The position numbers were made by a program, and so were the translations under genes. Shown here one piece after another: positions 26,869-35,192 of a stretch of 64,000 nt of DNA. How positions within the stretch are numbered: position 1 is the stretch's first letter; every line of letters begins with the position of its first letter. The stretch is from the NCBI RefSeq assembly GCF_021603645.1, contig NZ_BQHJ01000004.1, forward strand, positions 186,001-250,000. Reading direction: 5' to 3'. Under the pieces are notes generated by a model. That model did not search any database and was not told where the DNA came from. It saw nothing but the letters and a program-made list of their open reading frames with translations. The stretch is from Pseudomonas pseudonitroreducens (GTDB lineage Bacteria > Pseudomonadota > Gammaproteobacteria > Pseudomonadales > Pseudomonadaceae).

Positions 26869-28510
26869 ATACGCGCTCCTTGAAGGGGTCGATGCCGATG
26901 CGACGGTAGGTATCGAGGAAACGTTCCTCTTCGGTGCGCTGTTCCACGTAGACGTTGATGATCTTCTCGATCACGTCGGCCATCTGCTCCTGGGCGAAGG
27001 ACGGGCCGAGGATCTGCGCGAGGCTGGCCTCACGGCTGGCGCTGCCGCCGAGGGAGACCTGGTAGAACTCCTCACCCTTCTTGTCCACGCCGAGGATGCC
27101 GATGTGGCCCACGTGGTGGTGGCCGCAGGCGTTCATGCAGCCGGAGATGTTCAGGTCGAGATCGCCGATGTCGAACAGGTAGTCGAGATCGTCGAAACGA
27201 CGCTGGATGGCTTCGGCCACCGGCAGCGACTTGGCGTTGGCCAGGGAGCAGAAGTCGCCGCCCGGGCAGCAGATAAGGTCGGTCAGCAGGCCCACGTTCG
27301 GGGTAGCGAAACCGTTCTCGCGCAGTTCGCCCCAGAGGGTGAACAGCTGCGCCTGCTCGACGTCGGCGAGGATGATGTTCTGGTTATGGCTGTTGCGCAC
27401 TTCGCCGAAGCTGTAGCGGTCGGCGAGGTCGGCGACTGCGTCCAGTTGCTTGTCGGTGATGTCGCCAGGCGCCACGCCGGTGGGCTTGAGCGACAGGGTC
27501 ACGGCGACGTAGCCGGGCTTCTTGTGGGCGAAGGTGTTGCGGCTGCGCCAGCGGGCGAAGCCGGGGTTCTCGGCGTCCAGTTGGGCGAGGGCGGCGTCCT
27601 GGTCTTCCAGGGCCTGGTAGGCCGGATCGACGAAGTGCGCGGCTACGCGCTGCAGTTCGGCGTCGGTCAGGGTGCTCGGGCCGTCCTTCAGGTGCGCCCA
27701 TTCGGCGTCGACCTTCTGGGCGAAGACTTCCGGCGTCAGCGCCTTGACCAGGATCTTGATGCGCGCCTTGTATTTGTTGTCCCGACGGCCATAGCGGTTG
27801 TACACGCGCAGGATGGCGTCCAGGTAGGACAGCAGGTGTTGCCAGGGCAGGAACTCATTGATGAAGCTGCCGACGATCGGGGTACGGCCCAGGCCGCCGC
27901 CGACGGAGACGCGGAAGCCCAGTTCGCCGGCTTCGTTCTGCACCGCTTCCAGGCCGATGTCGTGCACCTCGATGGCGGCGCGGTCGCTCACGGCGCCGTT
28001 GACGGCGATCTTGAACTTGCGCGGCAGGTGGGCGAATTCGGGGTGGAAGGTCGACCACTGGCGGATGATCTCGCACCAGGGGCGCGGATCGACGAGTTCG
28101 TCACGGGCGACGCCGGCGAACTGGTCGGTGGTGGTGTTGCGGATGCAGTTGCCGCTGGTCTGGATCGCGTGCATCTGCACGGTGGCCAGCTCGGCGAGGA
28201 TTTCCGGCACATCTTCCAGCTCCGGCCAGTTGTACTGGACGTTCTGGCGGGTGCTGATGTGGGCGTAGCCCTTGTCGTAGTCGCGGGCGATCTGCGCCAG
28301 CTTGCGAACCTGCCGGGAGGACAGCAGGCCGTAAGGCACAGCCACTCGCAGCATGGGCGCGTAGCGCTGGATGTACAGGCCATTCTGCAGACGCAGCGGG
28401 CGGAATTCCTCGCCGGTCAGTTCGCCCGCCAGGTAACGGTGGGTCTGATCGCGGAACTGCTTGACGCGATCTTCTACGATCCTCTGATCGTATTCGTCAT
28501 ATACGTACAT
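26852..28510 (-). CDS. cysI: Assimilatory sulfite reductase, siroheme/4Fe-4S subunit
   Basis: 552-residue enzyme reducing sulfite to sulfide for cysteine synthesis. Two ferredoxin-like half domains and two siroheme domains. The [4Fe-4S]-siroheme cysteines fit C-x5-C (Cys415, Cys421 in CCPGGDFC) and C-x3-C (Cys458, Cys462 in CMNACGHHH). The N-terminus begins MYVYDEYDQRIVEDRVKQF as in other Pseudomonas CysI. No flavoprotein CysJ gene is adjacent, as expected for Pseudomonas. Coupled to the DUF934 gene. Confidence 0.96.
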   Translation of the reverse strand: MYVYDEYDQRIVEDRVKQFRDQTHRYLAGELTGEEFRPLRLQNGLYIQRYAPMLRVAVPYGLLSSRQVRKLAQIARDYDKGYAHISTRQNVQYNWPELEDVPEILAELATVQMHAIQTSGNCIRNTTTDQFAGVARDELVDPRPWCEIIRQWSTFHPEFAHLPRKFKIAVNGAVSDRAAIEVHDIGLEAVQNEAGELGFRVSVGGGLGRTPIVGSFINEFLPWQHLLSYLDAILRVYNRYGRRDNKYKARIKILVKALTPEVFAQKVDAEWAHLKDGPSTLTDAELQRVAAHFVDPAYQALEDQDAALAQLDAENPGFARWRSRNTFAHKKPGYVAVTLSLKPTGVAPGDITDKQLDAVADLADRYSFGEVRNSHNQNIILADVEQAQLFTLWGELRENGFATPNVGLLTDLICCPGGDFCSLANAKSLPVAEAIQRRFDDLDYLFDIGDLDLNISGCMNACGHHHVGHIGILGVDKKGEEFYQVSLGGSASREASLAQILGPSFAQEQMADVIEKIINVYVEQRTEEERFLDTYRRIGIDPFKERVYAANH

Positions 28511-28780
28511 GAATCATCCTGCTGTCAGGCTATAGCGCTCAGGGCGTACTGCGTTTCCCAGCGCGCACGGCAACGCGCTCCACGCGGAGTGGGGCGCACG
28601 ATACCAGTTCGGGAATATGCGCAAAAGTGATGTTTGAGTATATGGCGAGAACTTTCGGATCTAAGCCGCGCCAGGCCTGAGGCTCAGGCGGGACGGGGGC
28701 TTGCGCCGGTGCCCGGGCTCGCCGTTGCGGCGCTGCCCTTTATATCCATTTCAAACGGCAGCGACGCAGTTGGCAGTCGA

Positions 28781-29293
28781 TCAGGCGTCGCGGCCGTGGG
28801 CGGCGTCGCGCAGTTGCGAGGTGTCGACACGGACGAAGATCGAGTCGCCGATGCAGGTCAGCACATCGCCGGCATAGACCTCGCAGATGATCCGGCTCTT
28901 GCGGCCGATCTCGCCTTCCACATGGGCCTTGAGGGTCAGCGGTACGCCCATGGGCGTCGGCTTGATGTACTTGATGCCGAGGTTGCCGGTGACGCAGTCG
29001 ATACGCGGCAGGCTGCCCGGCTCGCGGCCCTCGGCGCGGTAGTGGTAGGCCATGGCGGTCCAGTTCGAGTGGCAGTCCACCAGCATGGCGATCAGGCCGC
29101 CGTAGACCAGTTCCGGCCAGCCGCAGTACTTGGCTTCGGGCAGGTGCTCGGCGACGACGTGAATGCCGTCCTCGTGCCAGCGGCTCTTGATGTGCAGCCC
29201 GTGCGGGTTGCTGCCGCCGCAGCCGTAGCAGACGCCTTCCGGTGCGACCCGGTCCTGCAGCGAATCGGGAGTTGGCAGTGAATCGATTTGCAT
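28781..29293 (-). CDS. PaaI-type hotdog thioesterase
   Basis: 170 residues. N-terminal CYGCGGSNPHGLHI (two cysteines, a common small-molecule thioesterase N-terminus) followed by the hotdog core YGGLIAMLVDCHSNWTAM, with the active-site aspartate region. Likely cytosolic hydrolase of short-chain or aromatic acyl-CoAs. The gap to cysI downstream shows no further gene. Start at 29293 preceded by AAGGAAGGGCC. Confidence 0.88.
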   Translation of the reverse strand: MQIDSLPTPDSLQDRVAPEGVCYGCGGSNPHGLHIKSRWHEDGIHVVAEHLPEAKYCGWPELVYGGLIAMLVDCHSNWTAMAYHYRAEGREPGSLPRIDCVTGNLGIKYIKPTPMGVPLTLKAHVEGEIGRKSRIICEVYAGDVLTCIGDSIFVRVDTSQLRDAAHGRDA

Positions 29294-29449
29294 GGCCCTT
29301 CCTTGTTCTTGTCATCTGTGCGTGTCGGGGACGCAGCCTAACGGCATTCGCCCGGACGCGAAAAGGGCGGGCTTGCTTGAGAGGAGGGCTGGGCTGGTCT
29401 TAACTCTCGCCTGTGGTCCTTCAGCCAATAACGAGAAGATGGGGGAAGC

Positions 29450-29563
29450 ATGAGCGAAGAAACGTCCAACAAGACCAGCGACAGCGTCGTCGATGCCCGC
29501 GCCGCATTCATCCTGATCCTGCTGGTGGTTGCGACCGCCGTGTTCTGGGTCAGCCACCAGTGA
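29450..29563 (+). CDS. Small single-span membrane protein (37 aa)
   Basis: Too short for automatic calling but well supported: ATG at 29450 preceded by GGGGGAAGC, 37 codons. A polar N-terminus (MSEETSNKTSDSVVDARA) is followed by one hydrophobic segment, residues about 19-35 (AFILILLVVATAVFWV), and ends SHQ. A bitopic membrane microprotein. Convergent with the DUF2970 gene. I recognise no named family; conservation at this position would confirm it. Confidence 0.6.
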   Translation: MSEETSNKTSDSVVDARAAFILILLVVATAVFWVSHQ

Positions 29564-29621
29564 CAGCGGTGCCGGCGGGTCGTCCTGCGGCCCGCCTGGT
29601 ACCTCCTTCCTCGGCAGGCCT

Positions 29622-29837
29622 TTACAGGCCGGCGAAATGCAGCACCAGTTGCACCAGCCCGTAGAGCAGCAGCACGAAGACCAGCGTGAAGAGAATGCCC
29701 ATGGCGATGAAGTGGCTCGGCTTGCCGTGGGTGAAGTCGCGCGCGCGGTTGCGCCCGCTCTGCACGCCGAAGGCCGCGGCCAGTACGCTGTGGAGCATCT
29801 GCCAGAAGGTCGGCGGCTTGTTCTGTTGCTCGTCCAT
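29622..29837 (-). CDS. DUF2970 small membrane protein
   Basis: 71 residues. PTFWQMLHSVLAAAFGVQSGRNRARDF followed by HFIAMGILFTLVFVLLLYGL is the DUF2970 pattern: a cytoplasmic N-terminal helix and one transmembrane helix. Very strong ribosome site AAGGAGGAT before the ATG. Function unknown. Placed downstream of the MATE gene on the same strand. Confidence 0.9.
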   Translation of the reverse strand: MDEQQNKPPTFWQMLHSVLAAAFGVQSGRNRARDFTHGKPSHFIAMGILFTLVFVLLLYGLVQLVLHFAGL

Positions 29838-29885
29838 CGTTCATCCTCCTTTTGCCTGCAAGCCTAGCTCCTGACGGAGCTGGCG

Positions 29886-31250
29886 CTAGAGTTCGATCTG
29901 CGTCCACTGGCGCTTCTGCCACATCACCGCGAAGATCGCCGAGGCCAGCCCGCGCTGCAGAATCTGCATGCTCCAGATCGCCAGCAGGCCGCCGCCCAGT
30001 ACCGGGCCGACCAGATAGGCCAGCGGCAGGAAGAACAGCCACTGATTGCCCAGGCTGACCGCCATCACCGTGCGCACGGCCCCCGCGCCCAGCAACGCCT
30101 GGGTCAGTACCAGCGCCGTGGCGTCGATCACCATGCCCATGCCGGTCAGCATCAGTGGCATCCGGCCCAGTTCGATCAGCGCAGGGTCGCTGACGAACAG
30201 CCGTAGGATGGCCTCGGGGAATATCCAGAACGGCGCCCCCAGCAGCGCCAGCCCGCAGGCCGCCACCTTCACCACGTCCCAGCCCCAGCGGTGCGCGCTG
30301 TCGAAGTCGCGCTCGCCCATGCTCTGGCTGACCAGGGTGGTTGCCGCCATGCCCAGGCCGACGCCGGGGAGGATCAGGAACAGCGCCAGGTTGATCAGCA
30401 CGTGGGCCACGGCCAGTTCGCGGGTGCCGACCTGGGCGATGATCCAGAACAGCAGGGTGATGCCGGCGGCGAAGAAGAACTGCTGCAGCGAGTTGGGCAG
30501 CGACAGGCGCAACAGCGTGCGGATATCCCGCTCGCTCGGCAGGCGCGGGTGGCAGCCCTGGGAGCGGGTATCGCGCCAGGTGATCCAGGCGTAGATCAGT
30601 GAGCCGATGTACAACGCCAGCGTGGTGCCCAGGCCGCTGCCCACCGCGCCCATGCGCGGCAGGCCGAACAGGCCGTGGATCAGGCTGTAGCTGATCGCCG
30701 CGTTGGCCAGGTGCATCACCACCAGGGTGCGCATGTACATGCCGGAGCGCCGGGTACCGTTCCAGTAGCCACGGAAGGAGAAGTTCAGGCCGACCGCGAG
30801 CACCGACAGCGCGCGCCACTCGAAGTAGGGGATGCCGACTGCCAGCACGTCGGGATCGCTGGACAGGGCCCGGATGATTGGCTCGGCGCACAGCAGGCAG
30901 ATCAGTGTGATCGGCAGCGACAGGCCCAGCGCCACCAGCAGCCCGCAGTTCAACGGCGCGGCCAGTTCATCGTTGCGGCCTTCGCCTCGGCGGCGCGCTA
31001 CCAGCGCCTGCACACCGGCGCCCAGGCCCATCACCAGGGAAATGGCGACGAAGTTGGCGTAGCTGCCGATGCCGACCCCGGCCAGGGACTTCTCCCCGAG
31101 GTGGCCGACCATGGCGGCATCCACCAGGTTGAGCAGGCTCTGGCTGAGCATGCCGCCGATGATCGGCAGGCCCAGGCTGAGAATGTTCTGGAACCGCTGG
31201 CGCTCTAGCATGGCGTCTCGGGGCAGTGAATTCCGGCTTGTTGTGGACAT
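29886..31250 (-). CDS. MATE family efflux transporter
   Basis: 454 residues, about 12 transmembrane helices in two homologous halves. Start region FQNILSLGLPIIGGMLSQSLLNLVDAAMVGHLG is the first MATE helix with its usual motif; the second half begins near LRLSLPNSLQQFFFAAGITLLFWIIA. Na+- or H+-driven export of cationic drugs or metabolites is expected. Alternative start at 31211 (MLERQRFQ) is possible. Not co-oriented with the riboswitch operon on the other side. Confidence 0.92.
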   Translation of the reverse strand: MSTTSRNSLPRDAMLERQRFQNILSLGLPIIGGMLSQSLLNLVDAAMVGHLGEKSLAGVGIGSYANFVAISLVMGLGAGVQALVARRRGEGRNDELAAPLNCGLLVALGLSLPITLICLLCAEPIIRALSSDPDVLAVGIPYFEWRALSVLAVGLNFSFRGYWNGTRRSGMYMRTLVVMHLANAAISYSLIHGLFGLPRMGAVGSGLGTTLALYIGSLIYAWITWRDTRSQGCHPRLPSERDIRTLLRLSLPNSLQQFFFAAGITLLFWIIAQVGTRELAVAHVLINLALFLILPGVGLGMAATTLVSQSMGERDFDSAHRWGWDVVKVAACGLALLGAPFWIFPEAILRLFVSDPALIELGRMPLMLTGMGMVIDATALVLTQALLGAGAVRTVMAVSLGNQWLFFLPLAYLVGPVLGGGLLAIWSMQILQRGLASAIFAVMWQKRQWTQIEL

Positions 31251-31405
31251 CCGGCGGGCCGTGCCGGTGGGGCGCCGCTGTGGGAAATCCTAGCCGAAGG
31301 GCAGGCTTCCTGCTCCCTTTTGGGGCGGAATATGCCTACGAACATTGCGAAGTTGTTCCGGTGATATTTCCGATGTTTGTGTGAGGTGCGTCACGTTTTT
31401 TCGGC

Positions 31406-31433
31406 TTGGCGAACGAAAGCGGCGTACTACGCT
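31406..31433 (+). promoter_or_regulatory. Candidate sigma-70 promoter of the riboswitch operon
   Basis: TTGGCG - 16 bases - TACGCT, with transcription expected to start about 8-12 bases later, just ahead of the aptamer. Motif match only. Confidence 0.4.
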
Positions 31434-31443
31434 GAAATTCAAT

Positions 31444-31533
31444 TGACCAGGGCAAACCTGTGCGAAAGCCAGGGACGCAAAGCCACCGATCTAACGCCCG
31501 CAAGGGCCATGACCGCGGGGTTGCCAAGCAGGC
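31444..31533 (+). promoter_or_regulatory. Class I cyclic di-GMP riboswitch aptamer (GEMM-I)
   Basis: The conserved GEMM-I blocks occur in order: AGGGCAAACC (31449-31458), a P2 stem CCTG-TGC closed by a GAAA tetraloop at 31464-31467, AGGGACGCAAAGCC (31471-31484), a P3 arm with GATCTAACGCCC-GCAA-GGGCCATGAC, and the closing GGGGTTGCC (31517-31525). In Vc2 numbering G20 corresponds to 31451 and A47 to 31479; G20 is retained, so c-di-GMP rather than cGAMP specificity is predicted. It lies 120 bases upstream of a four-gene GTPase/roadblock operon on the same strand. Confidence 0.92.
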
Positions 31534-31649
31534 CGGACTTTCGTCCGCGCCCTCTGCGAGCTTGTGCTCGGCATCTTCCAACGTCCCGGTGAGCCTCCTG
31601 ATCAACCCGTGCAGGTTGATGGTGTTTGTTGGCCCAAGGGAGCGCGCCG
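31534..31649 (+). promoter_or_regulatory. Riboswitch expression platform / 5' leader
   Basis: Leader between the aptamer and the first start codon. It contains CGGAC-TTTC-GTCCG (31534-31547... stem at 31534-31538/31543-31547) and a hairpin ATCAACC-CGTGCA-GGTTGAT (31601-31620) followed by GGTGTTTGTT. The second hairpin is a weak terminator or could influence access to the ribosome site AAGGGAG at 31636. On/off sense is not decided by sequence. Confidence 0.5.
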
Positions 31650-32249
31650 ATGAATCAGCCGTATCAGGTTCAATACACCTACGGGTTCGCCCGGATGGCG
31701 TTGCGGGATCAGGTGGTGTTCAAGTCCATCGTCGGCTTGCTCAGCGGTCGTACGCTGGCGGCCTGGGCCTACGTCGACGGCTCGCCGGACCTGCTGGTCG
31801 AAGGATATGAAGGCGAGCCGCGGGTGCAGTTGCGCACCGCCGAGGGCGAGCCTTTCTGGGTGCACTGGCCGCTGCGCGCCAGCGAAGTCTTCGACTGCCT
31901 GGAGCGTGCTGCCCGCGCCATTGGCCAGCGGCCAACGGCGCTACCCGGTACGGCGCTGCGCCTGAAGCACTGGCCAGCGGCTTCCCTGCTCAAGGGCGAT
32001 CATCGCTACGTGCGGCTGGCTACGCTGCTGTGTGCCCGGGCGATGAGCCTCGACGAACTGTGCGAGCGCTCTGGCGTGCAGCGCCAGGTGGCGGAGAGCT
32101 TCGTCCGCCTGATGGCCGCCCAGGAGCTGCTTGAAGACGCTGAGAGCCTCCCCGCGGCGCCCGTCCGCCAGGTTGCCGCGCCTGTCGGCCTGTTGGCGCG
32201 CATCCGCCGCCACCTGGGCCTGGGCGGTGCTGCGGAGGCTGGCCGATGA
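31650..32249 (+). CDS. Unknown protein with a C-terminal winged-helix-like region, first gene of the c-di-GMP riboswitch operon
   Basis: 199 residues from the ATG at 31650 (AAGGGAG upstream). The N-terminal half is beta-rich (FARMALRDQVVFKSIVGLLS, then GEPRVQLRTAEGEPFWVHW). The second half has a helical block KGDHRYVRLATLLCARAMSLDELCERSGV that looks like a winged helix. The C-terminus is basic and amphipathic (LLARIRRHLGLGG). No family is recognised. Its last four bases overlap the GTPase start (ATGA), so the products are probably partners. Proteins in front of COG2229 GTPases often act as effectors or adaptors (inference). Confidence 0.85.
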   Translation: MNQPYQVQYTYGFARMALRDQVVFKSIVGLLSGRTLAAWAYVDGSPDLLVEGYEGEPRVQLRTAEGEPFWVHWPLRASEVFDCLERAARAIGQRPTALPGTALRLKHWPAASLLKGDHRYVRLATLLCARAMSLDELCERSGVQRQVAESFVRLMAAQELLEDAESLPAAPVRQVAAPVGLLARIRRHLGLGGAAEAGR

Positions 32250-32776
32250 GGGAGTACAAGATTCTCTTTACCGGCACCATGGGCGCTGGCAAGACCACTG
32301 CCATCGCCGCGATCAGCGATATCGAGCCGGTCAGTACCGATGTGCAGAACAACGACCCGAGCGTGGACAAGGCGCGCACCACCGTCGGCCTGGATTACGG
32401 CGAAGTGCTGCTCGGCCCCGACGAGCGCTTGCGTCTGTATGGCACCCCCGGCCAGGAGCGGTTCGCCTTCATGTGGGGAATCCTCGCGCGCGGTGCGCTG
32501 GGGCTGGTGATCCTGATCGACAATTCGCGGCCCGATCCGCTGGGCGACCTGCGCGTCTATCTCGACGGCTTCGCCGACTGCATTGCCCAGGCGCCCTGCG
32601 TAGTGGGGGTTGGCCGTCTGCCGGAGAATTCCCATCCCGGCCTGGACGATTACGCCGCCGCCCTGGCGCAAGCCGGGTACGCCTTTCCGGTGGTGGAGGT
32701 GGATGTTCGCGAAGCGGAGCAGGTGCGCCTGCTGCTTGACCTGCTCCTGCTGCAACTGGAATGCACGGCGGCCTGA
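32246..32776 (+). CDS. COG2229-type small GTPase, MglA/SRP-receptor-beta-like
   Basis: 176 residues. G1/P-loop is GTMGAGKT (Gly10-Thr17). The switch I region carries the conserved TTVGLDYGEV (45-54). G3 reads LYGTPGQERF (64-73), where the canonical aspartate is glycine as in this subfamily. The expected G4 N/TKxD is replaced by GVGRLPEN, so guanine specificity may be relaxed or binding atypical. No lipid or membrane anchor. Followed by two roadblock proteins; in Myxococcus the roadblock protein MglB is the GAP of the polarity GTPase MglA. Overlaps the previous gene by 4 bases. Confidence 0.9.
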   Translation: MREYKILFTGTMGAGKTTAIAAISDIEPVSTDVQNNDPSVDKARTTVGLDYGEVLLGPDERLRLYGTPGQERFAFMWGILARGALGLVILIDNSRPDPLGDLRVYLDGFADCIAQAPCVVGVGRLPENSHPGLDDYAAALAQAGYAFPVVEVDVREAEQVRLLLDLLLLQLECTAA

Positions 32777-32808
32777 GGTCCGAGGTTCGCAACCGACTGG
32801 AGTCGACC

Positions 32809-33219
32809 ATGGAACACGCCCTGATGAGCCTGCCGGAAAGACTGCGCAACGATGCCGAACAGGCGCTGGACGAACTCGGCGCCAGCCTGGGCAGGCTGAG
32901 CGCAGCGGTGATCGCCACCACCGACGGCTTCGAAGTGGCTTCCCGCGCCGGCAAGGGGCTGGAGGTATCCAAGCTGGCGGCGATGGCCTGCTCGATCTCG
33001 GCGCTCGGCGCCATGGTCGGCCAGGAAAGTGAGGTCGGGCCGCACCAGAACGTGATAGTCGAGGCCAGCGAGGGCTACATCGTCATCGTCGATATCCCGC
33101 ATCCAAGCTATCCGATGATCCTCAACCTGGTCGCCGATCGCGAGGAAATGCTCGGGCAGGTGCTCTACCAGGCCAAGAGGGCGGCAACCCGACTGGCGGA
33201 TATCTCGCTGCTCGGCTGA
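32809..33219 (+). CDS. Roadblock/LC7 domain protein (MglB-like)
   Basis: 136 residues from ATG 32809 (MEHALMSLPERL); an upstream start at 32761 overlapping the GTPase gene is possible. The core GRLSAAVIATTDGFEVASRAGKGLEVSKLAAMACSISALG is the roadblock/LC7 signature, followed by the strand YIVIVDIPHPSYPMIL. Roadblock dimers bind small GTPases and act as GAPs or scaffolds. It lies 32 bases after the GTPase gene. Confidence 0.9.
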   Translation: MEHALMSLPERLRNDAEQALDELGASLGRLSAAVIATTDGFEVASRAGKGLEVSKLAAMACSISALGAMVGQESEVGPHQNVIVEASEGYIVIVDIPHPSYPMILNLVADREEMLGQVLYQAKRAATRLADISLLG

Positions 33220-33290
33220 GACATAAGGCTTCGTGGCGCGCGCGGCTACGAGGCCCTTAAAACAGGACGCGCACTCGAGGAGTAATCGCT

Positions 33291-33650
33291 ATGGCAGCAC
33301 TGCAACAATCGCTGGACGAACTGCTGAACCTGGATGGTGCCCTGGCGTCGGCCGTGGTGGATGCCAAGAGCGGCATGCTGCTCGGACAGGCCGGTGGTGG
33401 CGTGGACCTGGAACTGGCGGCGGCGGGCAATACCGAGGTGGTTCGTGCCAAGCTCAAGACCATGAAATCCCTGGCGCTCAACGATGTGATCGAGGACATC
33501 CTCATCACCCTCGGCCGCCAGTACCACATCATCCGCCCGATGACCAAGCACGAGGGCGTATTCATGTACTACGTGCTGGACAAGGTCAAAGCCAACCTGG
33601 CGCTGGCCCGACGCAAGTTGCAGGAGGTGGAGGGGCAGATGGCGATCTGA
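33291..33650 (+). CDS. Second roadblock/LC7-like protein
   Basis: 119 residues, ATG at 33291 after GAGGAG. The pattern LNLDGALASAVVDAKSGMLLGQAGGGVDLELAAAG is roadblock-like, then DVIEDILITLGRQYHIIRPM and a long C-terminal helix (NLALARRKLQEVEGQ). Divergent from the preceding roadblock protein, so a heterodimer or a separate role is possible. Last gene of the operon; a strong hairpin follows. Confidence 0.85.
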   Translation: MAALQQSLDELLNLDGALASAVVDAKSGMLLGQAGGGVDLELAAAGNTEVVRAKLKTMKSLALNDVIEDILITLGRQYHIIRPMTKHEGVFMYYVLDKVKANLALARRKLQEVEGQMAI

Positions 33651-33663
33651 AGCCTGCCTCAGC

Positions 33664-33691
33664 GGTGGGCGGACGGGGAGGTCCGCCCACC
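33664..33691 (+). terminator. Strong hairpin at the end of the GTPase/roadblock operon
   Basis: Perfect 11-bp stem GGTGGGCGGAC / GTCCGCCCACC with a 6-base loop, 14 bases after the stop. No T-run follows. Confidence 0.55.
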
Positions 33692-33731
33692 ATCGTCGAG
33701 CTCGGCTGGCCCCTCGCGGGCCAGCTGCGTT

Positions 33732-35093
33732 TCAGCCCAGCAGCAATTCGGCCAGGCGCGCGGCGTGCCCGCGCAACTCCGGCACGGCGGTCGCTTCCCA
33801 GTGGCTGGCGCGCAGCATCGGGCTGAGCAGGTAGAGGTTCGGATTGGCCGCGCCGTTCTCGTCAAGCAGGCGGAAGCCGCTGTCGGTTTCCAGCCCCAGC
33901 CCTTGCCGGTCCTGGCGGATCACGCCGCGATCCAGCAAGCCGCTGAGCAGCGGCTCGTTCACGGTACTCAGGTTGGTGCAGGGCCCGGTGCAGTTGATCA
34001 GGTAATCGAAGCGCTGTCGTTGCGATTGCTTCGCGCCGCGAAGGCGGACTTCCAGTTCGATGCCACTTGCTGATGCGCTGGCGGCAAGCACCCGGCCAGC
34101 CTGTACCTGCAGCTGAGCGCTGCCACGCAGGTCATCGATGCGCTTGGCCACTGGCGGCGCGGCACGGTGGCGATGGACGTCCCAGTAGGTTTGCAGATGG
34201 CGCAGGAAGCGACTGCGTTCGTTGTCGTCCAGTGCCTGCCAGAGTTGTGGTGTGGCGGGGCGCAGCGCGGCGATCACGTCACGCCAATCGTGACCGTCCG
34301 CCGCGGCCTGGCGGATCAGTTGGCGCAGCTCGCGCAGCCGCTGGTTCAGCCCCATGTCCCGGAGGAAGGTTGCCGGCAGCTCCGGCAGCAGGGGATGGCT
34401 GGCGTTGTCGCGATGCGCCTGTGGCAGGAGGGCGCGGCGTGACAGCGCGAGCAGCGGGCCGGCGTGCCCCTGGTCCTGCAGCGCGAGAGCCATGTCGTAC
34501 ATGGTCAGGCCGGTGCCCAGCAGCAGGACGGAGGCAGCAGCAGGAATGCTTTCCAGCGCACCCGGCGCCCAGGGGTCGCGGAGATAGCGCGGTGACCCTT
34601 CCAGGGGCTTGAGCGGGCCGGGGGTGGCGGGGGCGAAGTTGCCGGTGGCGATGATGACCTTGCGGCTATCCAGCGGCTGGCCGTCATCGAGCAGCAGGCG
34701 CAGGTGATCGCCCTGATCGGTCAGCTCCAGCACTTGCTGGCAGAGACTGCTGAAGCGCACGCCAGGCGAAGCTTCGGCGATGGCGTGGCCGAGACGGTCC
34801 TGCAGGTAGTCGCCGTAGAAACGGCGCGGCAGGAAGTCGCCGGGCTTCGCTTCGGGCATCTGTTTGCGCGCGAATTCAAGGAAGTCTGACGGCTGGTCGG
34901 GGAACAGGCTCATGCGCTCGGCGGGCACATTGAGAATGTGGCTGGCTGAGCGGGTGCCGTAGGCCAGGCCGCGAGCCAGGCGGCCGGAGCGGTTGATCAG
35001 ACTGAGTCGTAGCGGCCCTTTTGCCCTGCGCAGCAACTGGATGGCCAGTGCCGTGCCGCAGAATCCGCTACCGATGATGGCGATGTGTTCCAT
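33732..35093 (-). CDS. FAD/NAD(P)-binding protein (NAD_binding_9 family)
   Basis: 453 residues. N-terminal dinucleotide fold IAIIGSGFCGTALAIQLL (4-21), conserved ARGLAYGTRSASHILNVPAERMSLFPD and a second nucleotide region IATGNFAP. This is the PF13454 type, an uncharacterised flavoprotein family related to monooxygenase-like enzymes. Good ribosome site AAGGAGCGGG. No flanking biosynthetic partner to indicate a substrate. Confidence 0.87.
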   Translation of the reverse strand: MEHIAIIGSGFCGTALAIQLLRRAKGPLRLSLINRSGRLARGLAYGTRSASHILNVPAERMSLFPDQPSDFLEFARKQMPEAKPGDFLPRRFYGDYLQDRLGHAIAEASPGVRFSSLCQQVLELTDQGDHLRLLLDDGQPLDSRKVIIATGNFAPATPGPLKPLEGSPRYLRDPWAPGALESIPAAASVLLLGTGLTMYDMALALQDQGHAGPLLALSRRALLPQAHRDNASHPLLPELPATFLRDMGLNQRLRELRQLIRQAAADGHDWRDVIAALRPATPQLWQALDDNERSRFLRHLQTYWDVHRHRAAPPVAKRIDDLRGSAQLQVQAGRVLAASASASGIELEVRLRGAKQSQRQRFDYLINCTGPCTNLSTVNEPLLSGLLDRGVIRQDRQGLGLETDSGFRLLDENGAANPNLYLLSPMLRASHWEATAVPELRGHAARLAELLLG

Positions 35094-35192
35094 GCAACCC
35101 GCTCCTTGTTTCGAACCGGGGCAGGGTCGCAGAGCAGAGGCTTGCTGGCAATCGTGGCAATCAGATGCAGGGGCGCGAGGCGCCGAGGCCCG

